Assembly: GCA_008682415.1 (NCBI GenBank)
Contig: VANK01000017.1
Span: 1-64,000, forward strand
Length of the DNA stretch: 64,000 nucleotides
Origin: Acidobacteria bacterium AB60
GTDB lineage: Bacteria; Acidobacteriota; Terriglobia; Terriglobales; Acidobacteriaceae
Direction of reading: 5' to 3'
Within the stretch, counting starts at the first letter, position 1. Each line of letters begins with the position of its first letter. Shown piece by piece: positions 22,343-31,302 of the stretch. Made by a program: the position numbers and the translations under genes. The notes below the pieces were generated by a model that had not been told where the DNA came from, did not search any database, and saw only the letters and a list, made by a program, of their open reading frames with translations.

Positions 22343-24233
22343 GTGCGTTCTCCAGCTTTGTAACATGCACGCTGGCCTGGCTCTCGGGGACGGTGCCGTC
22401 GTTGACCTGAACTTCCGCGGGCTTGCCTTGAATCAGGATGCGCTGGACGGCCTTGCCGCGGGCCGGAACCCGCACGCGTTGCGTGACCGAGGCGCCGTCG
22501 TTGCGCACGGTTACGGGGACTTCGGTTTGAGCGTAGCTGCCGTTGGCGAGGTTGACGGCTACGATCCAATTGCCGGATTCGGCCGCAGTGGGAAAGGCGT
22601 TCTCCACCTCGAGGTCGGGAAGGCCCTTGTCGGCGTCGACCCAATCGGCAAAGAACCAGGAGAGATCATGGCGTGTGCCCGCTTGTTCGAGCAGTGTTTC
22701 GAACTGGCTGCGATGGGTGTTGCCGAGATCTTTGGATGGATCATAGGCGCGCAGAGCGGCGGAGAGGGTGGGATCGCCTGCGATGTCGCGCAACATCCAC
22801 AGAACATAAGTGGCCTTGGTGCGGTAGTAGACGGGAGAGATCGCCTGATCGAGGGGCTGGCCCGCGCCGGCGCCTGGGCTCTCGGGTTCGACGAGCGCGA
22901 GTGCCTGCCGGCCAGCCTCGAGCGCGCTGAGAGCTTTCTCGCGGCCCTGCTGCTTTTCCACCCATAAGGTGCCCATGAAGTGGGCGACGCCCTCGCTGAG
23001 CCAGGCGCGGGGCGACTGCATCCACGCATGCGTCAGAGCATGGGCCAGCACGCCTTTGAGCTGTTCGGCGTCGCCATCGCGCAGACGCGTGACAAGCAGG
23101 GCGCCGGTCTCGCAGGGGGCATCTTCGGGATCGGGAAGATCGAGGAGGGTGAGCTGCGCGCGCGGCCGCTGCCCGAGCCATCCCTGGAGGAACGGGGTCA
23201 CGTCCGTTGCGGCGTCAGTCCAGAACTGCACGTTGACGTCGTTATCCGGGGTGGTCCATGCGGTCAGGTTGGCGCCCTGGTGCGCCTTGCGGCTGGCCAC
23301 AAAGAGACTGGGCGCTTCAAAGCCGAGCGTGGTGGCGCCGGTATCCGCCGTGGCCACGCTGAGGATGTCGGCATCACCGCCCGCCGGAGTGATGTTGAGC
23401 GGAACGGGATGACCGTTGACGAGGGCGATGGTGGGCGCCTGGTTCTGGGGGAACTCCACGGTAAGCCGCAGCCGAAACTGCGCGCCGGAGAGATGCAGCT
23501 TGTGCGTCCCCATTTCGTCGAAGAGGCGGGCGCCATCGCCGAGGATCACAGGGACGGAAGAGACGGGATACCACACCACGTTGCCAAAGCCGCGCAGACC
23601 GGTAAACCCGGTGTCGATCCGATCCCAGTCCGAGTGGACGGCGACGTCCTGAGGGGTGCCGATGGCCAGCAGCCGTTGGGCATTTTCGCCGATGGCGCCG
23701 GAGTAGGTGGCGTCGAGTTGCAGGGAGCCGCCAGGCGCGAGCGGAGTGGCGAGGGGGACCGCCGCTTCATGCAGTTGGCCGGTGTGGTCTGCGTCGGAGT
23801 TCAGCACGGCGACCTGGAAGGATGTGTCTTTCGCGTCGAGGCGGATGCGCTCCCAGTTGAGCTGGGAGGAGAGCTGCAGCGGAATGTGAGCCAGCGGGGT
23901 CTTGCCGTCGTTGCGCACGGTAATCTGCGCGCGCGCGGCGATCTGGTGCGAAGCAGGGCGCAGGCGCACGTCCAGGTCGAAGTCGGTGATGGTGGCGGCC
24001 TCGCGCTCCGCGTCGGTAGCCGTGGGTGCAGCAACCATCTGGCCGTTTGCTGGGCCTGGCTGGCTCTGGGTCGTGGTGGTATTCCCGTTCTCATCCATGG
24101 ACCGGGAGAAGACGACATGGCCACTGGGAGGTTGCGCCTGGGGCGGCGGGGCGGACTGCTGGGACAGAACGGTTGCCGGGACAGATACGAGGAGCGCGAC
24201 CGCATGCACGATGCGAGCGGAAGAAAACATCAA
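22338..24233 (-). CDS. M1-like (gluzincin fold) peptidase homologue lacking the catalytic Glu
   Basis: 631 aa with a signal peptide (about 1-24), an N-terminal beta domain (ATITDFDLDVRLRPASHQIAARAQITVRNDGKTPLAHIPL, typical of the M1 tail-fold start) and a thermolysin-like domain. The zinc motif reads HALTH (398-402), not HExxH, so the general-base Glu is Ala; the third ligand Glu is present in WLSEGVAHFM, 12 residues on. Probably a periplasmic, non-proteolytic relative. It overlaps the rlmB stop by 4 bp, so it is co-transcribed with rlmB. Confidence 0.85.
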   Translation of the reverse strand: MMFSSARIVHAVALLVSVPATVLSQQSAPPPQAQPPSGHVVFSRSMDENGNTTTTQSQPGPANGQMVAAPTATDAEREAATITDFDLDVRLRPASHQIAARAQITVRNDGKTPLAHIPLQLSSQLNWERIRLDAKDTSFQVAVLNSDADHTGQLHEAAVPLATPLAPGGSLQLDATYSGAIGENAQRLLAIGTPQDVAVHSDWDRIDTGFTGLRGFGNVVWYPVSSVPVILGDGARLFDEMGTHKLHLSGAQFRLRLTVEFPQNQAPTIALVNGHPVPLNITPAGGDADILSVATADTGATTLGFEAPSLFVASRKAHQGANLTAWTTPDNDVNVQFWTDAATDVTPFLQGWLGQRPRAQLTLLDLPDPEDAPCETGALLVTRLRDGDAEQLKGVLAHALTHAWMQSPRAWLSEGVAHFMGTLWVEKQQGREKALSALEAGRQALALVEPESPGAGAGQPLDQAISPVYYRTKATYVLWMLRDIAGDPTLSAALRAYDPSKDLGNTHRSQFETLLEQAGTRHDLSWFFADWVDADKGLPDLEVENAFPTAAESGNWIVAVNLANGSYAQTEVPVTVRNDGASVTQRVRVPARGKAVQRILIQGKPAEVQVNDGTVPESQASVHVTKLENAP

Positions 24234-25051
24234 GAACCAAGACCTTTCTGCTTTAAAGGTTTGGACGCATCGCGGCCCGTGACGAGAGCGCCTGCCTGCC
24301 TTCGCGCCGAAGCCCGTCGTTGCCGAAAGGCCTCATACAGCACGACCGCGCCGGCGGCCGAGACATTGAGCGAGCTGACTCCGCCAGCCATGGGAATGCG
24401 CAGAAGGTGGTCGCAAGTCTTACGGACGAGATCATGCAGGCCGGCGCCCTCCCGCCCCAGGACCAGCACGCAGTCGCCGGTGAAATCGAACTGGTCGTAG
24501 TCGGTGGTCCCGCGCTCGTCGAGACCGATGATCCAGAGGTTCTGCTCCTTCAACTCTTCGAGAGCCCGGACGAGATTGACCACGCGCGCGATGCGGAGAT
24601 GCTCGGCGGCGCCGGCGCTGGCCTTCACCGCCACGGGGCTCAGAGGAGCGGAACGGCGCTCGGTGAGAACCACGCCGTCTACGCCAGAGCCATCAGCAAC
24701 GCGGAGCAGGGCGCCGAGGTTTTGCGGATCCTCCACGCCGTCGAGGGCGAGAATCAGGCGGGCCGCACGGATGCCCTCGCTCGTCGCCTGCAGTTTGAAG
24801 AGATCTTCAATGGCGAGGAACTCCTTGGGCCGTACGACCGCCACGATGCCCTGGTGGGACGCTGTCCCGGCGACCTGGGTCAGCTGCTCGCGGGGCTCTG
24901 AACGGACGCGCACCCCGGCCTGACGGCACGCGATGACGAGCTTTTCCAGGCGGGCGTCGTGCCGCTCCCGGGCCACCAACACGTGGTCAAACCGACGCCG
25001 TCCAGCTCGGAGCGCCTCCTCGACCGGATGCACGCCGTAGAGGATTTCCAT
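24230..25051 (-). CDS. rlmB: 23S rRNA 2'-O-methyltransferase RlmB (SpoU/TrmH family)
   Basis: 273 aa from the ATG at 25049-25051. The N-terminal substrate-binding domain (YGVHPVEEALRAG, FDHVLVA, SHQGIVAVV) and SPOUT knot (LALDGVEDPQNLGALLRVADGSGVDGVVL, LVLGREGAGLHDLVRKTCDHLLRIPMAGGVSSLNVSAAGAVVLYE) are complete, including the motif 1 Asn/Arg and the SSLNVS motif 3. It methylates the ribose of G2251 in 23S rRNA. A basic tail of about 25 residues overlaps the next gene. Confidence 0.93.
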   Translation of the reverse strand: MEILYGVHPVEEALRAGRRRFDHVLVARERHDARLEKLVIACRQAGVRVRSEPREQLTQVAGTASHQGIVAVVRPKEFLAIEDLFKLQATSEGIRAARLILALDGVEDPQNLGALLRVADGSGVDGVVLTERRSAPLSPVAVKASAGAAEHLRIARVVNLVRALEELKEQNLWIIGLDERGTTDYDQFDFTGDCVLVLGREGAGLHDLVRKTCDHLLRIPMAGGVSSLNVSAAGAVVLYEAFRQRRASARRQAGALVTGRDASKPLKQKGLGS

Positions 25052-25085
25052 ACCAGTAGTGTAGAAGGTAAGTCGAGCCGATCGA

Positions 25086-25784
25086 ATGAGCGCACCCGAG
25101 TCCCGAACCTTCAAGGCCGTCCTCGAAGCAGCCGGCGACAAGCTGCACTGGGTGATCGCCCGGGTGCCGTTTGATCTCGCGAAGGCTTGGCCGGAGCGCA
25201 ACGGCCGCAGGGTCCGGGGGACAATCAACGGCTTTGCCTTCCGCACATCGCTGCTCCCGGAGAAGGGCGCCGCCCGATACGTATTGCTGGTGAACAAGAA
25301 GATGCAGGCCGGCGCGGGGGCGGGACCGGGAGCGAAGGTCACAATCACGCTGGAGCCGGATTTCGAGGGGCGCTCGTTCGAGGTGCCGGTCGAGTTGACG
25401 CGTGCGTTTCAGGGAGCGCGCGGGCTTCGCAAGTACTTCGAGAGCATAAGCCCTTCGATGCAAAGGGGATTGTCGAACATCGTCGCGGAGCCCAAATCTG
25501 CCGAGAGCCGCCGCAAGCGTGCCGAGCAGATGGCGGAGGCGCTGTTGATGGCGATGGAGGGCGAGCAGGAACCTCCCCCGATTCTGCGCGCCGCCTTCCA
25601 GCGACAGCCCCTGGCAGAGGCCGGGTGGAAGGCGATGACTCCGACAAAGCGCCGCAATCACCTGCTGGGGATCTTCTATCGCCAGACACCGCAGGGGCGC
25701 GAACAGAGGGTGCAGCAGGCCATCGACGATGCGCTTTGCGTGGCCAGGCGAAGATCCGGTAACTCGAACGTAAAGAATTGTTAA
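25086..25784 (+). CDS. YdeI/OmpD-associated family protein (DUF1905 plus OmdA domain)
   Basis: 232 aa. The N-terminal beta-barrel-like DUF1905 part (FKAVLEAAGDKLHWVIARVPFDLAKAWPERNGRRVRGTINGFAFRTSL) is followed by the helical YdeI C-terminal region (FQRQPLAEAGWKAMTPTKRRNHLLGIFYRQTPQGREQRVQQAI). Members have been linked to resistance against cationic peptides and bacteriocins, but the mechanism is not known. Divergent from rlmB. Confidence 0.85.
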   Translation: MSAPESRTFKAVLEAAGDKLHWVIARVPFDLAKAWPERNGRRVRGTINGFAFRTSLLPEKGAARYVLLVNKKMQAGAGAGPGAKVTITLEPDFEGRSFEVPVELTRAFQGARGLRKYFESISPSMQRGLSNIVAEPKSAESRRKRAEQMAEALLMAMEGEQEPPPILRAAFQRQPLAEAGWKAMTPTKRRNHLLGIFYRQTPQGREQRVQQAIDDALCVARRRSGNSNVKNC

Positions 25785-25827
25785 GCAGCATGTTTTTCGT
25801 AGGTTCCGGACGCGGTTTATCGTCTAA

Positions 25828-26496
25828 TTGGACCAGATGAGCACGATAGCCACAGTCAAATCCATCTTTTCCCCGTCGACGGCCGCCTCAGCCGAGCAGG
25901 AGGCGATCCGGCAGGAAAACCTTGCCATCGCCGATGGACTCAAGCACCAGGAAGCCGGGCTTCTGGAGCAGTTGATTGTCCGCTACCAACATCGCCTGCT
26001 GCGCTACCTGCTGTTTCTCACGGGAAGCCGGGAACTGGCGGAGGACCTGTTTCAGGAGGTCTGGATGCGGGTGCTGGTCCGCGGCGGCCAGTTCAATGGC
26101 AAGGCCCGGTTCGACACCTGGCTGTTTACCATCGCGCGCAACCTGGTGATCGACTACCGGCGCAAGCGCACCCTGGCCAGTCTCGACGAGCTGTTTGAGG
26201 GCTCGACGGATGACGATCGGCCGATGAGCTTTGAAGTTACAGACGTGCAGCCCGGCCCCTTTGACCGTTTTGCCAGCGGCGAGGATCGCGAGCGCATTGC
26301 GGCGGCGTTGCTGGAGCTTGATACTCTCTATCGCGAGGTGCTGGTTCTGCGGTTTCATGAGGACTTGTCGCTGCAGGAGATCGCCACGGTCACGCGCGCT
26401 CCGCTCTCGACTGTCAAATCGCGCCTGTATCGGGGTCTGGCAGCCATCAAGCCTCTGTTGGAGATGAGTGAACGCGGCGCCGAGGCCGCCGGATGA
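25828..26496 (+). CDS. ECF-type RNA polymerase sigma factor
   Basis: 222 aa. Sigma-70 region 2 (GLLEQLIVRYQHRLLRYLLFLTGSRELAEDLFQEVWMRVL, ending FDTWLFTIARNLVIDYRRKR) and region 4 (LYREVLVLRFHEDLSLQEIATVTRAPLSTVKSRLYRGL) are intact; no region 3, as in ECF factors. The N-terminal ~40 residues are an extension. It overlaps the following membrane gene by 4 bp, which is the usual place for an anti-sigma or sigma-associated protein. Confidence 0.9.
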   Translation: MDQMSTIATVKSIFSPSTAASAEQEAIRQENLAIADGLKHQEAGLLEQLIVRYQHRLLRYLLFLTGSRELAEDLFQEVWMRVLVRGGQFNGKARFDTWLFTIARNLVIDYRRKRTLASLDELFEGSTDDDRPMSFEVTDVQPGPFDRFASGEDRERIAAALLELDTLYREVLVLRFHEDLSLQEIATVTRAPLSTVKSRLYRGLAAIKPLLEMSERGAEAAG

Positions 26497-26855
26497 CGGC
26501 GGTGGTGAGCAACGGTTCGGCGGACGACGCAGACGCGCGCCGCGATGTCGCCGCCTCCCTGGGGCGCGCCGACCGGGATCGTGAAGTGGCCCAGAACACG
26601 CGCCGGGTGGTGATGGCTTCCCTCGGCGTCATACGCGATCAGAAGGCCGTCCGCAAACGTACCCTCTCGCTGGCGCTGGCGGCCATTCTGGGAGTTCTGC
26701 TGGTGCTGGGCCCGCTGGCTTGGCTGGCCGTCGATCATTTTTTTTCTGGCGGGCACCTGGGCGACCTGACCACTCAGTTCAGCCTTTGGGTCTGCATTCT
26801 CTGCCCGGCCATCCTGGCCGCGGCGCTGGTGGCGGGGAAGCTGCGCAAACGCTAG
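26493..26855 (+). CDS. sigma-associated membrane protein of unknown family
   Basis: 120 aa. An acidic/polar N-terminal half (about 1-50) and two membrane helices (about 58-80 and 93-113). No zinc-binding anti-sigma (ZAS) H-x3-C-x2-C motif is visible, so it is not a typical ZAS anti-sigma; position and ATGA overlap with the ECF gene are the only reason to suspect it regulates that sigma factor. Confidence 0.7.
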   Translation: MTAVVSNGSADDADARRDVAASLGRADRDREVAQNTRRVVMASLGVIRDQKAVRKRTLSLALAAILGVLLVLGPLAWLAVDHFFSGGHLGDLTTQFSLWVCILCPAILAAALVAGKLRKR

Positions 26856-26942
26856 CAGCGCAAAGCGCGTCCGGCTGATCTTGCCTCCCGCTCCTCCGTT
26901 CGGTCGAGACCGCTCTCCACCCGGCCTTCTATACTGGCCTCC

Positions 26943-28799
26943 ATGTTCACGGAGATTCGCAAAGCTGCTGCTTGCGCGCTGACGGCGTGCCTTCCCCTCT
27001 TCCTTTCCGCGCAGGCCGGCGGCTTACCACTCCAGCAGCAAGGCAGCAAAAATGCAGAAGATGCGCAAGCAGCCGCCAAGGGTAGCGACGTGTCGTCGCC
27101 TCATCCGGTGCAACTCGACGCGCAACATCGGCCGATCACTGCGGGAGGGTTCGTCAAGGACGGGCCTGTTGTGTTTGAGGACGCGAGCGAGAAGGCCGGG
27201 CTGACCCGGTGGACGCACAAGATGGGAACGCCTGGCAAGGGCTACATCGTGGAGACCAAGGGCTCCGGCGTCGGGCTGATCGACTATGACAACGATGGGT
27301 GGCTCGATATCTACCTGGTGAACGGCTCCACCTTCAATGCCCTGGACGGTAAAGAAATGCCGCCCCATGCCGCTCTGTTCCACAACAACCACGATGGAAC
27401 GTTCACGGATGTAGCCGCAAAGGCCGGGGTGACGAACGACCGCTGGGGATTCGGCGTGGCCATCGCCGATTACGACAACGACGGCTGGCCGGACATCTTC
27501 GTATCGAACTGGGGGAAGAACCGCCTCTACCACAACAATCACAACGGAACATTCACCGATGTGACGGACAAGGCGGGCGTTGGCCTGGATGATCCGGCGG
27601 CGTGGCATACGGGTGCGACCTGGGGCGACTACGACGGCGACGGAAAGCTGGATCTCTTCGTGGCGGGCTATCTGCACTACGACCGCAAGCACATGCCGAC
27701 GGCCGGCGATGGCGATGCGCCGAATGCGTTCTGCACGTTTCGAGGAGAGAAGGTAAGCTGCGGGCCGCGCGGGCTAAAGGGCGAGGGCGATCATCTCTTC
27801 CACAACAACGGCGACGGTACCTTCACGGACGTCAGCGAGAAGGCCGGCGTCGCGGACAAGCCGGGGTACTACGGGCTGGGCGCGGTGTTTGCGGACATCA
27901 ACAACGACGGCAAGCCGGACCTGCTGGTGGGCGACGACTCGACCCCGAATTATCTCTATCTCAACAAGGGCGACGGCACCTTCGAGGACGTGAGCTACGC
28001 TTCGGGATTTGCGCTGAACGAGGCCGGGCGCGAGACGGCATCGATGGGCATTGCGGTGGGCGACTACGAGAACACCGGAATGCTGGATGTGTTCGACACC
28101 ACGTTCAGCGACGACTACAAGCCGCTGTATCACAACGAGGGCGACGCGAACTTTACGGACATCAGCTACCACGTAGGGATCGCGGAGGTCTCGGTGCCGT
28201 TCCTCAGCTGGGGCGATGCGTTCTTCGACTACGACAACGACGGCTGGAAAGACCTGATGATGGCCGACGGCCACGTGTATCCGGAGGCGGACAAGTATGC
28301 CTGGGGCACCAGCTGGGCGGAGCGGCCCTTGCTGTGGCATAACCTTGCCGGCAAAAAGTTCGAAACAATTCCGGCGGTGGAGGGATCGGGGCTCGCTCTG
28401 GTAATTCCGGGGCGCGGCATGGCGGTGGGCGACCTGTTCAACAACGGCAAGCTGGATGCCGTGATCAGCGTGATGGATGGACACCCGGTGCTGCTGAAGA
28501 ATGTGGATCAGGATAAGAACCATTGGCTGGAGTTGAAGCTGGCGGGAACCGGTCAGAGCCCGAAGGATGCCGTCGGGGCTACCGTGTATGTGACGGCGAA
28601 CGGGATGAAGCAGCGCGGCGATGTGATCAGCGGGGGAAGCTACCTCTCGAGCAACGATCTGCGGCCACATTTTGGATTGGGCTCGGCGGGCAATGTGGAT
28701 GCCATCGAGATTCACTGGCCGGATGGGAAGGTGGAGCACTTTACCGTGCCGGGGGTGGATCGGATCGTGGAACTGACGGAGGGGTCGGGCAAGCAGTGA
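26943..28799 (+). CDS. CRTAC1/UnbV-like FG-GAP repeat secreted protein
   Basis: 618 aa with a signal peptide (about 1-27). Repeated FG-GAP/VCBS blades with Ca-binding DYDNDGWLDIY, DYDNDGWPDIF, DYDGDGKLDLF, DINNDGKPDLL and DYDNDGWKDLM segments form a beta-propeller. The C-terminal ASPIC/UnbV domain (GAGGASG-like GAVGATVYV.ANG..Q, GGSYLSSNDLRPHFGLGSA, IEIHWPDGKVE) is complete. Frequent in Acidobacteria; extracellular, function uncertain. Its stop TGA (28797-28799) lies in a 7-bp repeat array. Confidence 0.92.
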   Translation: MFTEIRKAAACALTACLPLFLSAQAGGLPLQQQGSKNAEDAQAAAKGSDVSSPHPVQLDAQHRPITAGGFVKDGPVVFEDASEKAGLTRWTHKMGTPGKGYIVETKGSGVGLIDYDNDGWLDIYLVNGSTFNALDGKEMPPHAALFHNNHDGTFTDVAAKAGVTNDRWGFGVAIADYDNDGWPDIFVSNWGKNRLYHNNHNGTFTDVTDKAGVGLDDPAAWHTGATWGDYDGDGKLDLFVAGYLHYDRKHMPTAGDGDAPNAFCTFRGEKVSCGPRGLKGEGDHLFHNNGDGTFTDVSEKAGVADKPGYYGLGAVFADINNDGKPDLLVGDDSTPNYLYLNKGDGTFEDVSYASGFALNEAGRETASMGIAVGDYENTGMLDVFDTTFSDDYKPLYHNEGDANFTDISYHVGIAEVSVPFLSWGDAFFDYDNDGWKDLMMADGHVYPEADKYAWGTSWAERPLLWHNLAGKKFETIPAVEGSGLALVIPGRGMAVGDLFNNGKLDAVISVMDGHPVLLKNVDQDKNHWLELKLAGTGQSPKDAVGATVYVTANGMKQRGDVISGGSYLSSNDLRPHFGLGSAGNVDAIEIHWPDGKVEHFTVPGVDRIVELTEGSGKQ

Positions 28800-28830
28800 A
28801 CAGTGGTCAGTGAACATTGGTCAGTGAGCG
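28794..28830. repeat. 7-bp array (CAGTGAA/CAGTGGT family)
   Basis: Units CAGTGAA-CAGTGGT-CAGTGAA-CATTGGT-CAGTGAG with 7-bp period, starting inside the last codons of the CRTAC gene. An inverted relative is at 49267-49310. Confidence 0.8.
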
Positions 28831-28890
28831 ATGGGAGGATGCGCTGCACTTGCAAATCCTGGTTCCTGATGTTCCAATTTACTTAATTGA

Positions 28891-28972
28891 AACAGGGGTG
28901 CTCCGATAGGCGGGGCTGAGAAATACCCTCGAACCCGATCCGGATAATACCGGCGTGGGAAGTTTCCGAAAG
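28891..28972 (+). promoter_or_regulatory. TPP (thi-box) riboswitch
   Basis: ACAGGGGTGCT, GGCTGAGAAATACCC, GAACCCGATCCGGATAAT and ACCGGCGTGGGAAG are the conserved thi-box elements in their correct order: P1/P2, the CUGAGA pyrimidine-binding loop, and the helix P4/P5 pyrophosphate-binding elements. The 5' half lies between the CRTAC gene and the TonB-dependent receptor gene on the plus strand. Binding of thiamine pyrophosphate would repress the downstream operon. Confidence 0.95.
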
Positions 28973-29008
28973 CGAAGCGGCCTTCCAACCGATCTTGCCT
29001 TTTGGTCG

Positions 29009-29040
29009 CCTCTTGTTTCAGTGGGAAGCAAGAGGAGTGT
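29009..29040 (+). promoter_or_regulatory. riboswitch expression-platform hairpin masking the receptor ribosome-binding site
   Basis: CCTCTTG (29009-29015) pairs with CAAGAGG (29029-29035). The latter contains the AGAGGAG ribosome-binding site of the receptor gene at 29041. This is consistent with translational repression when TPP is bound. No T-rich terminator follows, so control of translation is more likely than of termination; this is an inference from base-pairing. Confidence 0.6.
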
Positions 29041-31287
29041 ATGACCGCACCCGCAGAACCCCCGAATCAGCTTGAGCCACCACGGCCGGTGTCCGGTCAG
29101 GGACACGCGCGCGCATGGGCATTTGTGATTCTCGTGTTCGCCGGCCTTTCCATGGTGGCCGTCGCGCAGGATCCCGCGTCAGGGCCGGCCGGTTCTCCGC
29201 AGCCGCAACTGCCGCACCCCACCACGACCGTGGAAGTGCATGCGGACACCCAGAACACCTATCTTCCCGACACGGTAACCGCGGGAACACTGGACGGAGC
29301 TCCGTTGAAGGACACGCCGCTCTCCGTATCCGTGATTACGCGCGGCGTATTGACCGATCAGCAGGCGCGCGTGTTGACCGACGTGGTCAAAAACGACGCC
29401 TCGGTGGGGGAGGACTACGCGCCGGTGGGCTACTACGGCGACTTTGAGATTCGGGGATTCCCGATCGATCTCGCCACCGGACTGCAGATCAACGGTTTGA
29501 CGATTGCCGGCGAGCAGGATGTCCCCCTCGAAAACAAAGAGCGCGTCGAGATTGTGAAGGGAATCGCCGGGGTGGAGAGCGGCATCACGTCGGCAGGGGG
29601 GCTGATCGATTTCGTCACCAAGCGCCCGGCGGCCATCGAGGCCTTCGACCTGGCAACCGATCATCGTGGGACCTCCTTTGGCGCCGTGGATCTTGGGCAT
29701 TTGTTCGGAAGGCGCCGGCAGTTCGGGGTGCGCTTCAACGCGGCTGGGGAGGACATCCACACCTACGTGGAAGATGCCAATGGCTGGCGTGCCATGGGAT
29801 CGGCCGCCGCCGATTGGTCAATTAACCCCGCCACCACACTGCGCACCGACTTTGAGTATCAGCACAAGGTGGAGCGCTCGGAGGCGGGTTATCAGCTGCT
29901 CGGCGGAACAACCGTGCCGATAGGCGTTCATCCCTCGACCATGCTGGGGGACCAGAGTTGGTCGAAGCCCAACACCTTCGATGCGTTCAATGCCGGCGCG
30001 CGCGTGCAGCGCCTGCTGGGATCGGATTGGACTGCGAGCCTGAGCGGCTCGTACAGCCACTCGCTGATCGATGACAACGTGATCTATCCGTACGGCGCAG
30101 CCTACGATGCGGAGGGCAACGATCTCTGCCCCGATGCGCCCTACTGGTTCTTCTGCCCCGATGGCAGCTACTCCATCTACGACTATCGCAGCCCCGGCGA
30201 GTTGCGCATCGATGCCCTGGGTGAAGCATTGGCGGTGGGCAGGCTCAAGACCGGAGCGCTCACGCACAACCTGGCATTTGGCGGCTCCATGTTCGATCGG
30301 TCCGTCGATCTTTCGCCGACGATTGTCTACGCGTGGATCGGCAATGAGAACATCTATCAGCCCAGTCAGCCGGTGAGCCCGGAGATCCCTTACCTGCAGG
30401 CCGGACCCTCCGTCCTGGCCGACTACAATCGCCAGGTCTCCGGACTGCTGCAGGACCGTGTCGATCTGCCCGGCCGCGTCAGCGTGATGGCGGGCGCACG
30501 CTACGCGTCGGTGAAAGACTTCAACTATACCGGCGCGCGCGGCGAATGGCTGCCGCAATATGCAGTCACCTACGCGCCTGTTGCGCCGCTGAACTTGTAT
30601 GTGAACTACGGGCAGCTGCTCTCGTTGGGACCACAAGCGCCCTTCTGGGTGACCAATGCCAGTGCGTACCTGGCCCCCTACTTCACGCGGCAGGTGGAGG
30701 CAGGCGCCAAGTATGAGGCCGACCGGCACGTGCTGGTAACAGGCGCCTACTTCCGCATGCGCGCGCCGTTCTTTTATCCTCAGGGACCCGACGAGAATGA
30801 CAACTTCACCTTTGTCTCGCAAGGTCATGAGACGCATGACGGGGTGGAGCTGAGCGCGCAGGGCAAGGTGGCCAGCGGGGTCCAGGTGAACGGCTCCGTT
30901 GCTATGATTCGCGCGCACTCCACGGATACCGGGACGCCGGCCTTCGACGGGAAACAAGTGATCAACGTGCCGCGGGTGCGAACCGCAGTCTCCGCGGACA
31001 TCGCCTTGCCCCACGCGGGCGGACTGCACCTGCTTCCCGGGTGGAGCTACACGAGTTCCAAAGAGGCCACACGCGATGATGCGGTGAGCGTGCCCGGCTA
31101 CAATCTTTTCAATCTGGGGGCCCGTTACACGCCCGGGGGCGAGCGCGGACGCATGACTCTGCGGCTCTTCGCCGACAACATCACCGACAAGCGATACTGG
31201 AAAGACACCGGCGCCAGCTTCGGCGACACGTTTATCCACCAGGGCGCGCCCACCACGGTTCGGCTGTCCGCGCATTACACGTTCTGA
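29041..31287 (+). CDS. TonB-dependent outer membrane receptor, TPP-riboswitch controlled (thiamine-related)
   Basis: 748 aa from ATG 29041, with AAGAGGAG upstream. A long N-terminal stretch with one hydrophobic segment acts as signal; a plug domain follows (ITRGVLTDQQARVLTDVVKNDASVGEDYAPVGYYGDFEIRGFPI, LENKERVEIVKGIAGVESGITSAGGLIDFVTKRPA), then the barrel to a C-terminal FADNITDKRYW and terminal Phe. Similarity is to siderophore-type receptors, but the TPP riboswitch and the following kinase and PnuC-family transporter point to import of thiamine or a precursor. Substrate is inferred from context. Confidence 0.9.
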   Translation: MTAPAEPPNQLEPPRPVSGQGHARAWAFVILVFAGLSMVAVAQDPASGPAGSPQPQLPHPTTTVEVHADTQNTYLPDTVTAGTLDGAPLKDTPLSVSVITRGVLTDQQARVLTDVVKNDASVGEDYAPVGYYGDFEIRGFPIDLATGLQINGLTIAGEQDVPLENKERVEIVKGIAGVESGITSAGGLIDFVTKRPAAIEAFDLATDHRGTSFGAVDLGHLFGRRRQFGVRFNAAGEDIHTYVEDANGWRAMGSAAADWSINPATTLRTDFEYQHKVERSEAGYQLLGGTTVPIGVHPSTMLGDQSWSKPNTFDAFNAGARVQRLLGSDWTASLSGSYSHSLIDDNVIYPYGAAYDAEGNDLCPDAPYWFFCPDGSYSIYDYRSPGELRIDALGEALAVGRLKTGALTHNLAFGGSMFDRSVDLSPTIVYAWIGNENIYQPSQPVSPEIPYLQAGPSVLADYNRQVSGLLQDRVDLPGRVSVMAGARYASVKDFNYTGARGEWLPQYAVTYAPVAPLNLYVNYGQLLSLGPQAPFWVTNASAYLAPYFTRQVEAGAKYEADRHVLVTGAYFRMRAPFFYPQGPDENDNFTFVSQGHETHDGVELSAQGKVASGVQVNGSVAMIRAHSTDTGTPAFDGKQVINVPRVRTAVSADIALPHAGGLHLLPGWSYTSSKEATRDDAVSVPGYNLFNLGARYTPGGERGRMTLRLFADNITDKRYWKDTGASFGDTFIHQGAPTTVRLSAHYTF

Positions 31288-31302
31288 TTGCGAGAGGCAA
31301 CG

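Noticed and set aside
26493..26855. Zinc-binding anti-sigma factor
   Set aside because: No His-x3-Cys-x2-Cys motif; kept only as a sigma-linked membrane protein.
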